Positions 16,232 through 25,287 of a stretch of DNA of 64,000 bases are shown in pieces. The first letter of the stretch is position 1, and every line of letters begins with the position of its first letter. Under the pieces are notes generated by a model. The model saw only the letters and a program-made list of their open reading frames with translations, was not told the DNA's origin and ran no database searches. The translations under genes were made by a program, and so were the position numbers. Source of the DNA: Pseudomonas fluorescens (GTDB lineage Bacteria; Pseudomonadota; Gammaproteobacteria; Pseudomonadales; Pseudomonadaceae); NCBI RefSeq assembly GCF_040448305.1, contig NZ_CP148752.1, positions 6,452,501-6,516,500 of the forward strand. The letters are read 5' to 3'.

Positions 16232-17122
16232 TCAAGCCGCTTCCGGTGCCTGTGCGCGACGCACGTCCGGTTGCTTCCACGAGTCGGCTGCCGCTTCTTC
16301 GATCGCCTGCTGGATCGCACGCTTGCGGCTTTCTTCGGCGCGACGGCTGAAGAACCAGACCATGAAGGTCACGATCGACACCGCCAACAGGATCAGGCTG
16401 GCCACGGCGTTGATCTCGGGTTTCACGCCCAGACGCACCGCCGAGAACACTTCCATCGGCAGGGTCGTTGAACCCGGGCCCGACACGAAGCTCGCCAGCA
16501 CCAGGTCATCGAGGGACAACGCGAAGGACATCATGCCGCCCGCCGCCAGCGACGGCGCGATCATCGGGATGGTGATCAGGAAGAACACCTTCCACGGCCG
16601 CGCACCGAGGTCCATGGCCGCCTCTTCGATGGACAGGTCCAACTCGCGCAAGCGCGCCGAGACCACCACCGCCACATAGGCCGCACAGAACGTGGTGTGG
16701 GCGATCCAGATGGTGACGATGCCGCGCTCCTGCGGCCAGCCGATCATCTGCGCCATGGCCACGAACAGCAGCAACAGCGACAGACCGGTGATCACCTCAG
16801 GCATGACCAGCGGCGCGGTGACCAGGCCACCGAACAGGGTACGGCCCTTGAAACGCGTAATGCGCGTCAGGACGAACGCCGCCAATGTACCCAGAGCCAC
16901 CGCCGCCACCGCCGTGTAGCAGGCGATTTCCAGCGAGCGCACCACCGAGCCCATCAACTGGCTGTTGTCGAGCAGGCCGACGTACCACTTGATCGACCAG
17001 CCGCCCCACACCGTTACCAGTTTGGAGGCGTTGAACGAGTAGATGACCAGAATCAGCATCGGCAGATAGATGAACAACAGACCCACGACCAGCATCAGGC
17101 TGGAGAAACGGAAGCGCTTCAT
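16232..17122 (-). CDS. spuH: polyamine ABC transporter permease
   Basis: The 296-residue PotI-type permease has six predicted membrane segments and the cytoplasmic EAA loop EEAAMDLGARPWKVFFLITIP, which docks the ATPase. A GPGSTTLPMEVFS segment typical of PotI/PotC follows. It is the last gene of the spu operon and overlaps spuG by 4 nt (ATGA). The C-terminal tail is charged and alanine-rich. In P. aeruginosa SpuFGH form the membrane complex for spermidine and putrescine uptake; position and family match fully here. Confidence 0.93.
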   Translation of the reverse strand: MKRFRFSSLMLVVGLLFIYLPMLILVIYSFNASKLVTVWGGWSIKWYVGLLDNSQLMGSVVRSLEIACYTAVAAVALGTLAAFVLTRITRFKGRTLFGGLVTAPLVMPEVITGLSLLLLFVAMAQMIGWPQERGIVTIWIAHTTFCAAYVAVVVSARLRELDLSIEEAAMDLGARPWKVFFLITIPMIAPSLAAGGMMSFALSLDDLVLASFVSGPGSTTLPMEVFSAVRLGVKPEINAVASLILLAVSIVTFMVWFFSRRAEESRKRAIQQAIEEAAADSWKQPDVRRAQAPEAA

Positions 17123-18039
17123 TCTTTACCCTCCATTTCCTTGGCCTGACTGCGGTTGAACAGGATGATCGGCACAATCAGGATCGCCAGCATCACCACC
17201 GCCAGGGCAGACGCCACCGGCCAGTCACGGTTGTTGAAGAACTCTTGCCAGAGCACTTTACCGATCATCAGGGTTTCCGGACCGCCGAGCAGTTCCGGGA
17301 TCACGAACTCGCCCACCACCGGGATGAACACCAGCATGCAGCCGGCGATGATGCCGTTTTTCGACAGCGGCACGGTGATTTTCCAGAAGCTGTTGAAGGT
17401 GCTCGAACCCAGGTCCGACGCAGCTTCCAGCAGGCTCTGGTCGTGCTTCACCAGGTTGGCGTACAGCGGCAGGATCATGAACGGCAGGTAGGAATAAACC
17501 ACGCCGATGTAGACCGCCAGGTTGGTGTTGAGGATCTGCAGTGGTTCGTCGATCAAGCCCATGCTCATCAGGAAACCGTTGAGCAGGCCGTTGTTGCTGA
17601 GGATGCCCATCCACGCGTAAACGCGGATCAGGATCGCGGTCCAGGTCGGCATCATGATCAGCAGCACCAGCACCGTCTGCACTTCCTTGCGGGCAACGGA
17701 GATGCCGTAGGCCATCGGGTAGCCGATCAGCAGGCAGAGGATGGTGCTGAACAGCGCCATCTTCAACGAGCCGAGGTAAGCGGCGATGTACAGCTCGTCA
17801 CCGGCCAGCATCGCGTAGTTGCCCAGGTTAAGCAGCAACTGCAGCTTCTGTTCGGCGTAGCTGTAGATTTCGGTGTAGGGCGGAATGGCCACGTCCGCTT
17901 CGGCGAAGCTGATCTTCAGTACGATGAAGAACGGCAGCATGAAGAACAGGAACAACCAGATGAAGGGAACCCCGATGACCATCTGACGGCCACCGGGAAT
18001 TATTCGATTGAGTCGACGCTTGAACTTGCGCATGTTCAT
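17119..18039 (-). CDS. spuG: polyamine ABC transporter permease
   Basis: This is a 306-residue PotH/PotB-type permease. The N-terminal basic segment precedes the first membrane helix (WLFLFFMLPFFIVLKISF). The EAA-type loop reads LLEAASDLGSSTFNSFWKITVPLSKNG when taken across its two halves. It overlaps spuF upstream and spuH downstream by 4 nt each, indicating translational coupling of the transporter subunits. Together with SpuH it forms the translocation pore. Confidence 0.93.
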   Translation of the reverse strand: MNMRKFKRRLNRIIPGGRQMVIGVPFIWLFLFFMLPFFIVLKISFAEADVAIPPYTEIYSYAEQKLQLLLNLGNYAMLAGDELYIAAYLGSLKMALFSTILCLLIGYPMAYGISVARKEVQTVLVLLIMMPTWTAILIRVYAWMGILSNNGLLNGFLMSMGLIDEPLQILNTNLAVYIGVVYSYLPFMILPLYANLVKHDQSLLEAASDLGSSTFNSFWKITVPLSKNGIIAGCMLVFIPVVGEFVIPELLGGPETLMIGKVLWQEFFNNRDWPVASALAVVMLAILIVPIILFNRSQAKEMEGKE

Positions 18040-19178
18040 GAGCGGAGCACCACGCCACTGTCGTCTTCCCAGTACACGTAGACCTGATCACCCCAGGTCG
18101 GACGCGCGCCGCGACGCTCGGCGTTGGCCACGAACGACTGCACCAGCTTGCCGCTTGGCAGTTCGACGTAGAACACCGAGTGCCCGCCCAGGTAAGCGAT
18201 GTCGTGCACCTTGCCGCTCGACCAGTTGTACTGGCAGGTCGGCATGTCGGCGGTGACCAGTAGTTTTTCCGGACGGATCGCGTAGGTGACCGACTTGTCC
18301 TGCACCGAGGTGCTGATGCCGTGGCCGACGTAGATCTGACGATCCAGGTCTTTGCAGGTAATGATCGCGTGGCCTTCGGCGTCGTCGATCACTTCGCCTT
18401 CGAAGATGTTCACGTTACCGATGAATTCGCAGACCAGACGGCTGGTCGGGGTTTCGTAGATGTCGATCGGGCTGCCGATCTGGGCGATCCAGCCCAGGTG
18501 CATGATCGCGATGCGCTCGGCCATGGTCATGGCCTCTTCCTGGTCGTGGGTCACCATGACGCAGGTCACGCCGACGCGCTCGATGATCTCCACCAGCTCC
18601 AGCTGCATTTGCGAACGCAGCTTCTTGTCCAGCGCGCCCATCGGTTCGTCGAGCAGCAACAGCTTCGGACGCTTGGCCAGGGAACGGGCCAGGGCCACAC
18701 GCTGACGCTGGCCGCCGGACAATTGATGCGGCTTGCGCTTGGCGTACTGGCTCATCTGCACCAGCTTGAGCATGTCGGCCACGCGGGCATCGACTTCAGC
18801 GGCCGGCAGCTTGTCCTGCTTGAGGCCGAAGGCGATGTTTTGCGCCACGGTCATGTGCGGGAACAGGGCGTAGGACTGGAACATCATGTTGATCGGCCGC
18901 TCGTAGGGCGGCATGTCAGTGATGTCTACGCCATCGAGGAAAATGCGCCCCTCCGTGGGCCGTTCGAAACCTGCGAGCATGCGCAGCAAAGTGGATTTGC
19001 CCGATCCCGAACCGCCGAGCAGGGCGAAGATCTCGCCTTTCTTGATTTCCAGGGACACATCGTCCACGGCAATCGTCTCGTCGAACTTCTTCGTGACCCG
19101 GTCGATTTTGACCAGCACCTGTTTAGGTTGCTGGTCGCCCTCGAGGGCTTTCTTATAGGCGCCGGAGGCAACTGCCAT
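18036..19178 (-). CDS. spuF: polyamine ABC transporter ATP-binding protein
   Basis: The 380-residue ATPase has Walker A GGSGSGKST (55-63), signature LSGGQRQRVALARSL, Walker B LLLLDEPMGALD and the switch His in VMVTHDQEEA. A C-terminal TOBE-type regulatory domain (about 290-375) ends in VYVYWEDDSGVVL, as in PotG/PotA. It lies 72 nt downstream of spuE and overlaps spuG. It drives uptake of polyamines delivered by SpuD or SpuE. Confidence 0.94.
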   Translation of the reverse strand: MAVASGAYKKALEGDQQPKQVLVKIDRVTKKFDETIAVDDVSLEIKKGEIFALLGGSGSGKSTLLRMLAGFERPTEGRIFLDGVDITDMPPYERPINMMFQSYALFPHMTVAQNIAFGLKQDKLPAAEVDARVADMLKLVQMSQYAKRKPHQLSGGQRQRVALARSLAKRPKLLLLDEPMGALDKKLRSQMQLELVEIIERVGVTCVMVTHDQEEAMTMAERIAIMHLGWIAQIGSPIDIYETPTSRLVCEFIGNVNIFEGEVIDDAEGHAIITCKDLDRQIYVGHGISTSVQDKSVTYAIRPEKLLVTADMPTCQYNWSSGKVHDIAYLGGHSVFYVELPSGKLVQSFVANAERRGARPTWGDQVYVYWEDDSGVVLRS

Positions 19179-19250
19179 TTACGAAACTCCCAAAAAAAAG
19201 AGTGCAGTTCGCTCAAGGTGAGCCAACCTTGGATAGTTTGAGCCTTGAAG

Positions 19251-20348
19251 CTATTTACCCGACTTGACCTTGGTCCAGCTGCGGGTCATCAAACGTTGAA
19301 TGTTCGGCGGCAACTCGACTGACACGTAGGTCTTGTCGAGCACCGCTTGCGGTGGATAAACCGCTTCGTCGGTGCGAATGGACTGTTCCATCAGTTTGTC
19401 CGAACCCGGGTTAGGGTTGGCATAGCCGACGTAATCACTGACCTGGGCAATCACCTCAGGCTTCAGTAAATAGTTGATGAAAGCGTTGGCCTGCTTGACG
19501 TTGGCCGAGTCCTTCGGAATCGCCAGCATGTCGAACCAGAGCGCACCGCCCTCTTTCGGGATCGAGTAGGCGATGTTCACGCCTTTCTTGGCTTCTTCGG
19601 CGCGGTTCTTGGCCTGAAAGATGTCGCCGGAGAAACCGATCGCCACGCAGATATCGCCGTTGGCCAGATCCGCGATGTATTTGGAGGAGTGGAAGTAGGT
19701 CACGTAAGGCCGCACTGCGAGCAACTTGGCGGTGGCCTTTTCGTAGTCCTTGGGATCGGTGCTGTTGGCGTTCAGGCCCATGTAGTTGAGCACTGTCGGC
19801 ATTATCTCATCGGCGGAATCGAGGAACGCGACGCCACAGCTTTGCAGCTTCTTGATGTTCTCCGGTTCGAACAGCACGCCCCACGAATCAATCGTATCGA
19901 CGCCCAGCACAGCCTTGACCTTGTCGACGTTGTAACCGATGCCGTTGGTGCCCCACAGGTACGGCACGGCGTACAGGTTGCCCGGATCGTTCTGCTCCAG
20001 ACGCTTGAGCAGCACCGGGTCGAGGTTCGAATAGTTCGGCAGCTGCGATTTGTCGAGCTTCTGGAATGCCCCGGCCTTGATCTGTTTGCCGAGGAAGTGG
20101 TTCGACGGCACGACCACGTCGTAGCCGGTACGCCCGGCCAGCAATTTACCTTCCAGGGTTTCGTTGGAATCGAAGACGTCATAAACCGGCTTGATACCGG
20201 TCTCTTTCTGGAAATCGGCCAGGGTGTTCTCGCCGATGTAGTCCGACCAGTTATAAATATGCACGGTACCGGCGGCCTGGACACTGACAGCCAGCGTCAA
20301 TCCGGCGCCCACCAGCATGGCATTGCGCAACAAAGAAAAAATAGGCAA
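19251..20348 (-). CDS. spuE: spermidine-type polyamine-binding protein
   Basis: The 365-residue periplasmic binding protein has a signal peptide (1-25, SVQA). Polyamine-receptor motifs VHIYNWSDYIG, DVFDSNETLEGKLL and VPSNHFLGKQ are present. Trp271 (ALWFDML) occupies the position that distinguishes spermidine-preferring SpuE (Trp) from putrescine-preferring SpuD (Phe) in P. aeruginosa, which supports the assignment. It follows spuD after 188 nt containing a large hairpin. It feeds SpuFGH. Confidence 0.92.
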   Translation of the reverse strand: MPIFSLLRNAMLVGAGLTLAVSVQAAGTVHIYNWSDYIGENTLADFQKETGIKPVYDVFDSNETLEGKLLAGRTGYDVVVPSNHFLGKQIKAGAFQKLDKSQLPNYSNLDPVLLKRLEQNDPGNLYAVPYLWGTNGIGYNVDKVKAVLGVDTIDSWGVLFEPENIKKLQSCGVAFLDSADEIMPTVLNYMGLNANSTDPKDYEKATAKLLAVRPYVTYFHSSKYIADLANGDICVAIGFSGDIFQAKNRAEEAKKGVNIAYSIPKEGGALWFDMLAIPKDSANVKQANAFINYLLKPEVIAQVSDYVGYANPNPGSDKLMEQSIRTDEAVYPPQAVLDKTYVSVELPPNIQRLMTRSWTKVKSGK

Positions 20349-20480
20349 GTGGAGGTCCTCTGAAATTAGTTGGGCCCAAGTTGCCCCGCGCTACATGACA
20401 ACCGTGGTTGCCCGGCAACAAAACCGGCGCGCAACTTACCCTCGAAAAACCGTTCCAGCAAAACTTTCTGTCATTTAATT

Positions 20481-20521
20481 CAACCTGTTGCCGCCACCGC
20501 GCGGGTGGTGGCAACAGGTTG
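20481..20521 (-). terminator. 18-bp intercistronic hairpin between spuD and spuE
   Basis: 20481-20498 pairs with 20504-20521 around a 5-nt GCGCG loop, with one G-U or mismatch in 18 pairs. It starts 16 nt past the spuD stop and is followed on the minus strand by an A/T-rich but not T-only tract. It probably protects the spuD 3' end or attenuates transcription into spuE. Confidence 0.7.
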
Positions 20522-20536
20522 TTGCATCAAACCGGC

Positions 20537-21649
20537 TTATTTACCGGATTTGATCTTGGTCCAGCTGCGGGTCATGATCCGCTGGGTCGCGGCCGGCAAG
20601 TCGGCAATCGCGTACAACTTGGCCAGCACGTCCGCCGGTGGGTAAACGCCCGGGTCGCTGGTGATGTCTTTATCGACCAACGCAGTTGCAGCCGCGTTAC
20701 CGTTCGGGAAACGCACGGCGTTGGTGATTTCAGCCATGATTTCCGGCTTCTGCAGGAAGGTCATGAACTTGTAGGCGCCTTCGACGTTTTCGGCATCTTT
20801 AGGGATGGCGACCATGTCGTAGAAGCTGCCGGCACCTTCTTTGGGAATGTTGTAGCTGACTTTCACCTTGTCACCGGCTTCTTCCGCGCGGGACTTGGCC
20901 TGGTAAATGTCACCCGAGTAACCCACGGCCACGCAGATGTTGCCGTTGGCCAGGTCGGAGATGTACTTGGACGAGTGGAAGTAACCTACCGAAGGACGGA
21001 TTTTCAGGAACAGCGCTTCGGCTTCGGCCAGTTGTTTCTTGTCCTGGCTGTCGGTTGGATAGCCCAGGTAGTGCAACGCCACCGGAATCATCTCGGTTGG
21101 CGAATCGAGGAAACTGATACCGCACGACTTCAACTTCGCGGCGTTTTCAGGTTTGAACAGCAGGTCCCAGGAGTTGGTCGGCGCATCGGCACCCAGCGCA
21201 GCCTTGACCTTCTCGGGGTTGAAGCCGATACCGATCGAACCCCACATGTACGGGAAGGCGTGCTCGTTGCCCGGGTCGCTCACGGAAACTGCCTTGAGCA
21301 GGTCGGTGTTCAGGTTCTTCCAGTTAGGCAGCTTGGACTTGTCCAGCTTCTGGTAGACGCCAGCCTTGATCTGCTTGGCCAGGAAGTTGTTCGACGGTAC
21401 AACGATGTCGTAACCGGACTTGCCTGCGAGCAACTTGGCTTCCAGAGTTTCGTTGCTGTCGAAGACGTCATAGACAACCTTGATACCCGACTCGTCTTCA
21501 AACTTCTTGACGGTGTCCGGTGCGATGTAGTCGGACCAGTTGTACACGTGCAGTACTTTGTCATCGGCCTGAACCGCGCCGGCCATCAAACCCATCACGG
21601 ACATGGCAAGCAGAGTCTTGCCAGCGAGCTTTTTACCTAGTGCCTTCAT
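20537..21649 (-). CDS. spuD: putrescine-type polyamine-binding protein
   Basis: The 370-residue periplasmic receptor starts at ATG 21649, with GGAG upstream. The longer frame to 21739 would bury the signal peptide (KTLLAMSVMGLMAGAVQA). Motifs LHVYNWSDYIAPD, DVFDSNETLEAKLL and VPSNNFLAKQ match SpuD/PotF. The discriminating aromatic position is Phe276 (GSFYDMV) where SpuE has Trp, pointing to putrescine. It lies between spuC and spuE. In P. aeruginosa SpuD and SpuE share the SpuFGH membrane complex. Confidence 0.92.
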   Translation of the reverse strand: MKALGKKLAGKTLLAMSVMGLMAGAVQADDKVLHVYNWSDYIAPDTVKKFEDESGIKVVYDVFDSNETLEAKLLAGKSGYDIVVPSNNFLAKQIKAGVYQKLDKSKLPNWKNLNTDLLKAVSVSDPGNEHAFPYMWGSIGIGFNPEKVKAALGADAPTNSWDLLFKPENAAKLKSCGISFLDSPTEMIPVALHYLGYPTDSQDKKQLAEAEALFLKIRPSVGYFHSSKYISDLANGNICVAVGYSGDIYQAKSRAEEAGDKVKVSYNIPKEGAGSFYDMVAIPKDAENVEGAYKFMTFLQKPEIMAEITNAVRFPNGNAAATALVDKDITSDPGVYPPADVLAKLYAIADLPAATQRIMTRSWTKIKSGK

Positions 21650-21778
21650 GCGTAATGCTCCAAATTTTTCTTTTTTGAACCACTTGTTCAGCGGCCGAAC
21701 CCGGGCAACTGGAACCGCGGCTAGTCTGGCAAGATCCACATCGGTCTTTCAAGGAAACGGCCACGCTTTCTGACAGTT

Positions 21779-21827
21779 CTGAGCGAAAGTTCCTACTTCA
21801 TATGCAGAACTTTGGACTTCCGCTCAG
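21779..21827 (-). other. hairpin between spuC and spuD
   Basis: CTGAGCG (21779-21785) pairs with CGCTCAG (21821-21827), and AAAGTTC (21786-21792) pairs with GAACTTT (21807-21813). The 3' side lies 11 nt past the spuC stop, so this is a candidate processing or attenuation structure. Confidence 0.5.
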
Positions 21828-21837
21828 AGCCTAGCAC

Positions 21838-23202
21838 TTAGCCCTGCAATGCACTCAGGGTCAGGTCAAGACACTTGCGAGCCTTGGTCACCAGTTCATC
21901 GATTTCCGCCGGTGTAATCACCAGTGGCGGAGCGATGATCATGGTGTCGCCGACGGCGCGCATGATCAGGCCGTTATCGAAGCAGAACTGACGGCAGATC
22001 ATGCCGACGCCCTTGCCCTCGTAACGCTTGCGCGTGGCCTTGTCCTGGACCAGTTCGATGGCCCCCAACAGACCCACCCCACGAACTTCACCCACCAGCG
22101 GGTGATCGTTCAGTTCCCGCAGACGCTTTTGCAAATACGGTGCCGTTTCTGCATGAACGCGCTCGATAATCTTCTCGTCGCGCATGATGCGGATGTTTTC
22201 CAGCGCCACCGCGGCAGCCACCGGGTGACCGGAGTAAGTGAAGCCGTGGTTGAAGTCGCCGCCCTCGTTGAGCACGTCCACCACTTCATCACGCACGATC
22301 AGGCCGCCCATCGGGATGTAGCCCGAGGTCAGGCCCTTGGCGATGGTCATCATGTCTGGCTTGAGGTCGTAGAAATCGGCACCGAACCACTCACCGGTAC
22401 GACCGAAACCGCAAATCACTTCGTCAGCCACGAACAGGATGTCGTACTTGGCGAGGATTTCCTTGATGCGCGGCCAGTAGGTCTCTGGCGGAATGATCAC
22501 GCCACCGGCGCCCTGGATCGGCTCGGCAATAAAGGCACCGACGTTGTCGACGCCGACTTCCAGAATCTTTTCTTCCAGCTGGTTGGCCGCCCAGATACCG
22601 AACTCTTCCGGGGTCATGTCGCCGCCTTCGGCGAACCAGTACGGCTGGGCAATGTGAACGATGCCCGGGATCGGCAAGTCGCCCTGTTCGTGCATGTACG
22701 TCATGCCACCCAGGCTCGCGCCGGCCACGGTGGAACCGTGATAGCCGTTCTTGCGGCTGATGATGACTTTCTTTTTCGGCTGGCCCTTGATCGCCCAGTA
22801 GTGACGAACCATACGCAGCATGGTGTCGTTGCCTTCGGAGCCGGAACCGGTGAAGAACACGTGGTTCATGCCTTCTGGCGCGATGTCGGCGATAGCCTTG
22901 GCCAGTTCCAGTACCGGTGGGTGCGCGGTCTGGAAGAACAGGTTGTAGTAAGGCAGTTCGCGCATCTGTTTGCTGGCGGCATCGGCCAGTTCATCGCGAC
23001 CATAACCAATCGCGACGCACCACAGGCCGGCCATGCCGTCGAGGATCTTGTTGCCTTCGCTGTCCCAGAGGTAAACACCCTTGGCGTTGGTGATGATCCG
23101 CGGGCCTTTCTCTTTCAGCTGCTTGAAGTCGCTGAACGGAGCCAGGTGGTGGTCATTGCTCAGGATTTGCCATTCACGGGTTTGCGGATTGTTGCTGGTC
23201 AT
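21838..23202 (-). CDS. spuC: putrescine-pyruvate aminotransferase
   Basis: The 454-residue class-III PLP aminotransferase has the cofactor-binding SGSEGNDTMLRMVRHYW, YHGSTVAGASLGG and the Lys-containing MTIAKGLTSGYIPMGG. The acidic VADEVICGFGRTG precedes the Lys as usual. SpuC in P. aeruginosa transfers the amino group of putrescine or cadaverine to pyruvate. It is followed by spuD and preceded by spuB across 59 nt that include a hairpin. Length and motifs are complete. Confidence 0.93.
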   Translation of the reverse strand: MTSNNPQTREWQILSNDHHLAPFSDFKQLKEKGPRIITNAKGVYLWDSEGNKILDGMAGLWCVAIGYGRDELADAASKQMRELPYYNLFFQTAHPPVLELAKAIADIAPEGMNHVFFTGSGSEGNDTMLRMVRHYWAIKGQPKKKVIISRKNGYHGSTVAGASLGGMTYMHEQGDLPIPGIVHIAQPYWFAEGGDMTPEEFGIWAANQLEEKILEVGVDNVGAFIAEPIQGAGGVIIPPETYWPRIKEILAKYDILFVADEVICGFGRTGEWFGADFYDLKPDMMTIAKGLTSGYIPMGGLIVRDEVVDVLNEGGDFNHGFTYSGHPVAAAVALENIRIMRDEKIIERVHAETAPYLQKRLRELNDHPLVGEVRGVGLLGAIELVQDKATRKRYEGKGVGMICRQFCFDNGLIMRAVGDTMIIAPPLVITPAEIDELVTKARKCLDLTLSALQG

Positions 23203-23230
23203 ACGAATCTCCTAAAAAAATCAGGTGAAA

Positions 23231-23253
23231 GCGCCACCAGACAGCGGTGGCGC
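23231..23253 (-). other. hairpin between spuB and spuC
   Basis: GCGCCACC (23231-23238) and GGTGGCGC (23246-23253) form a perfect 8-bp stem with a 7-nt loop, 9 nt past the spuB stop on the minus strand. No T-run follows, so readthrough is expected. Confidence 0.6.
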
Positions 23254-23261
23254 CCGGCGTA

Positions 23262-24620
23262 TCAGACGGCAAAGAGCAGGAATTCCCTTTCCCACGAACT
23301 GATCACGCGCTTGAAGTTTTCATGCTCGGCTCGCTTGACCGCAACGTAGCCAGTGATGAAATTTTTGCCCAGGTACCGCTCAATGGTCGCGCTGTGTTCC
23401 ATACGCTCCAGCGCGTCTTCGATGGTCAGCGGCAGGCGCAGGTTGCGGCGTTCATAGCCACGCCCCACCACCGGCGCACTCGGGTTCAGGCCTTCGACCA
23501 TGCCGATGTAACCGCAGAGCAGGCTCGCAGCAATTGCCAGGTAGGGGTTGGCATCGGCGCCCGGCAGGCGGTTTTCCACCCGACGGTTTTGCGGCCCCGC
23601 ATCCGGCACCCGCAGGCCCACGGTGCGGTTCTCTTCGCCCCACTCCACGTTCACCGGCGCCGAGGTATCCGGCAGGAAGCGGCGGAACGAGTTGACGTTG
23701 GGTGCGAACAGCGGCAACAGCTCGGGAATGAGTTTCTGCAAGCCACCGATGTGGTGCAGGAACAACTGGCTCATGGTCCCGTCTTCATTAGAAAAGATGT
23801 TCTTGCCGGTCTCGATGTCGATGATGCTCTGGTGCAAGTGCATGGCGCTGCCCGGCTCGCCGGTCATCGGTTTGGCCATGAAGGTCGCGGCCACGTCGTG
23901 CTTGAGCGCGGCTTCGCGCATGGTGCGCTTGAACACCAGGATCTGGTCGGCCAGGGACAGGGCATCGCCGTGACGGAAGTTGATTTCCATCTGCGCCGTG
24001 CCGTCCTCGTGGATCAGCGTATCGAGGTCCAGGTCCTGCAGTTCGCACCAGTCGTAGACGTCTTCGAACAGCGGATCGAATTCGTTCGCCGCTTCAATGG
24101 AGAACGACTGGCGACCGGTTTCCGGGCGACCGGAGCGACCGATTGGCGGTTGCAGCGGGTAGTCCGGGTCGTCACTGCGCTTGGTCAGGTAAAACTCCAT
24201 TTCTGGCGCCACGATCGGCTGCCAGCCTTTGTCGGTATAGAGTTTCAGGACTTTCTTGAGCACGTTGCGTGGCGACAGCTCGATCGGGTTGCCTTGCTTG
24301 TCGTAGGTATCGTGGATGACGATGGCGGTCGGCTCGATGGCCCACGGCACCAGGTACACCGCGCTCTGGTCGGGACGGCAGATCATGTCGATGTCGGCCG
24401 GGTCGAGCAGTTCGTAATAGATGTCGTCTTCGACGTAATCGCCGGTCACGGTCTGCAACAGAACGCTTTCTGGCAGGCGCATGCCTTTTTCGGCGATGAA
24501 TTTGTTGGTCGGCGAAATCTTGCCCCGGGTAATCCCGGTCAAGTCGGCGATCATGCATTCGACTTCTGTGATCTTGTGGTTTTTCAACCAATCGGTGAGC
24601 TGGTCGAGGTTGTTACTCAT
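23262..24620 (-). CDS. spuB: glutamine synthetase family protein, gamma-glutamylpolyamine synthetase type
   Basis: The 452-residue protein has the GS beta-grasp N-terminus (HKITEVECMIADLTGITRGK) and the catalytic domain: PEMEFYL, AQMEINFRHGD, the ATP-binding GSAMHLHQS, NSFRRFLP and NRTVGLRVP. In the polyamine pathway such enzymes ligate glutamate to putrescine or diaminopropane. It heads the minus-strand spu operon. A second, divergent member (spuI) lies 670 nt away. The two differ in sequence, so they are not a recent duplication. Here spuA, which normally sits between them, is decayed. Confidence 0.9.
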   Translation of the reverse strand: MSNNLDQLTDWLKNHKITEVECMIADLTGITRGKISPTNKFIAEKGMRLPESVLLQTVTGDYVEDDIYYELLDPADIDMICRPDQSAVYLVPWAIEPTAIVIHDTYDKQGNPIELSPRNVLKKVLKLYTDKGWQPIVAPEMEFYLTKRSDDPDYPLQPPIGRSGRPETGRQSFSIEAANEFDPLFEDVYDWCELQDLDLDTLIHEDGTAQMEINFRHGDALSLADQILVFKRTMREAALKHDVAATFMAKPMTGEPGSAMHLHQSIIDIETGKNIFSNEDGTMSQLFLHHIGGLQKLIPELLPLFAPNVNSFRRFLPDTSAPVNVEWGEENRTVGLRVPDAGPQNRRVENRLPGADANPYLAIAASLLCGYIGMVEGLNPSAPVVGRGYERRNLRLPLTIEDALERMEHSATIERYLGKNFITGYVAVKRAEHENFKRVISSWEREFLLFAV

Positions 24621-24658
24621 AAATGCCTCTAGGCTTGAGTTGTCTGACCTTTTTAAGG

Positions 24659-25009
24659 TCAGGCGTTGTTTGACGCATCGGCGTCGCGTTGTAGAGCGTT
24701 TGCGCGGCAGATTATCGTGCTTGCCGACACGGCTGCGGAGGCCGGGCGTGCAGAATCGCGAGCGGTGCCCTGAACGATGGTCAGGCCGCTATTGTGAATC
24801 GGTTCTATATTGAATGGAGTAACCGTAATGGGGGTGCCATCGCAACCGTCCAGAATATCGGACGGGGACGGTCGAACCGTCACGGATGGGAGGATCACCA
24901 GAACCGCTGAGGCCACGGAACGGACGGACGTGTCATCACTGATGTGATAAACATGCCGACCGACCTGTCTTGAGCAGTCGGTGACGCCGATTATCGGCAG
25001 GCGAGACAT
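24659..25009 (-). pseudogene. spuA: decayed N-terminal remnant of spuA (gamma-glutamyl-GABA hydrolase)
   Basis: An open frame of 116 codons starts MSRLPIIGVTDCSRQVG and continues with VYHISDD. It later contains EPIHNSGLTIVQGTARD, which resembles the SNVEPxHYxGP-x-PGTAHDPARD region of SpuA-type class-I amidotransferases as I remember it. Similarity fades after about residue 95 and the frame stops. The catalytic Cys (GICRG) and His/Glu of the family are absent, and a normal member has about 250 residues. It sits exactly where spuA lies in P. aeruginosa, between spuB and spuI. The product cannot hydrolyse gamma-glutamyl-GABA. Whether the frame is translated is unknown. Confidence 0.72.
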
Positions 25010-25287
25010 GAAGCACCCCGGTATTATTGCTGTTATGGGTTTGATTCGAGCTTAGCCTTGTTCATTTTTTTACACAACACCCCCGTAAAAAATACAACAC
25101 GGCCCGCTCAAGCCTGCGGGCGCCATAGAGGCCAAAGGCATAAAAACGCGCCAAAGTGCCTCAAAAAAGCCACACGGGCGCTTTTTTAGGGCAAAAAAGG
25201 CCTCGCTTGACTTCGGCATGCCGTTCGGGTTGACTGGAATCTGAAAAGATCAATGATTGATATTTTTAACAACAAAGGTGTTGCATC
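25010..25287. promoter_or_regulatory. intergenic region upstream of spuI and the spuA remnant
   Basis: This 278-nt stretch holds a short A/T-armed hairpin (AAAAAAGC 25163-25170 with GCTTTTTT 25180-25187) and two TTGACT hexamers (about 25206 and 25230) upstream of spuI that could be -35 elements. No operator is identified with confidence. A shared polyamine-responsive regulator such as PauR would be expected to bind here. Confidence 0.4.
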
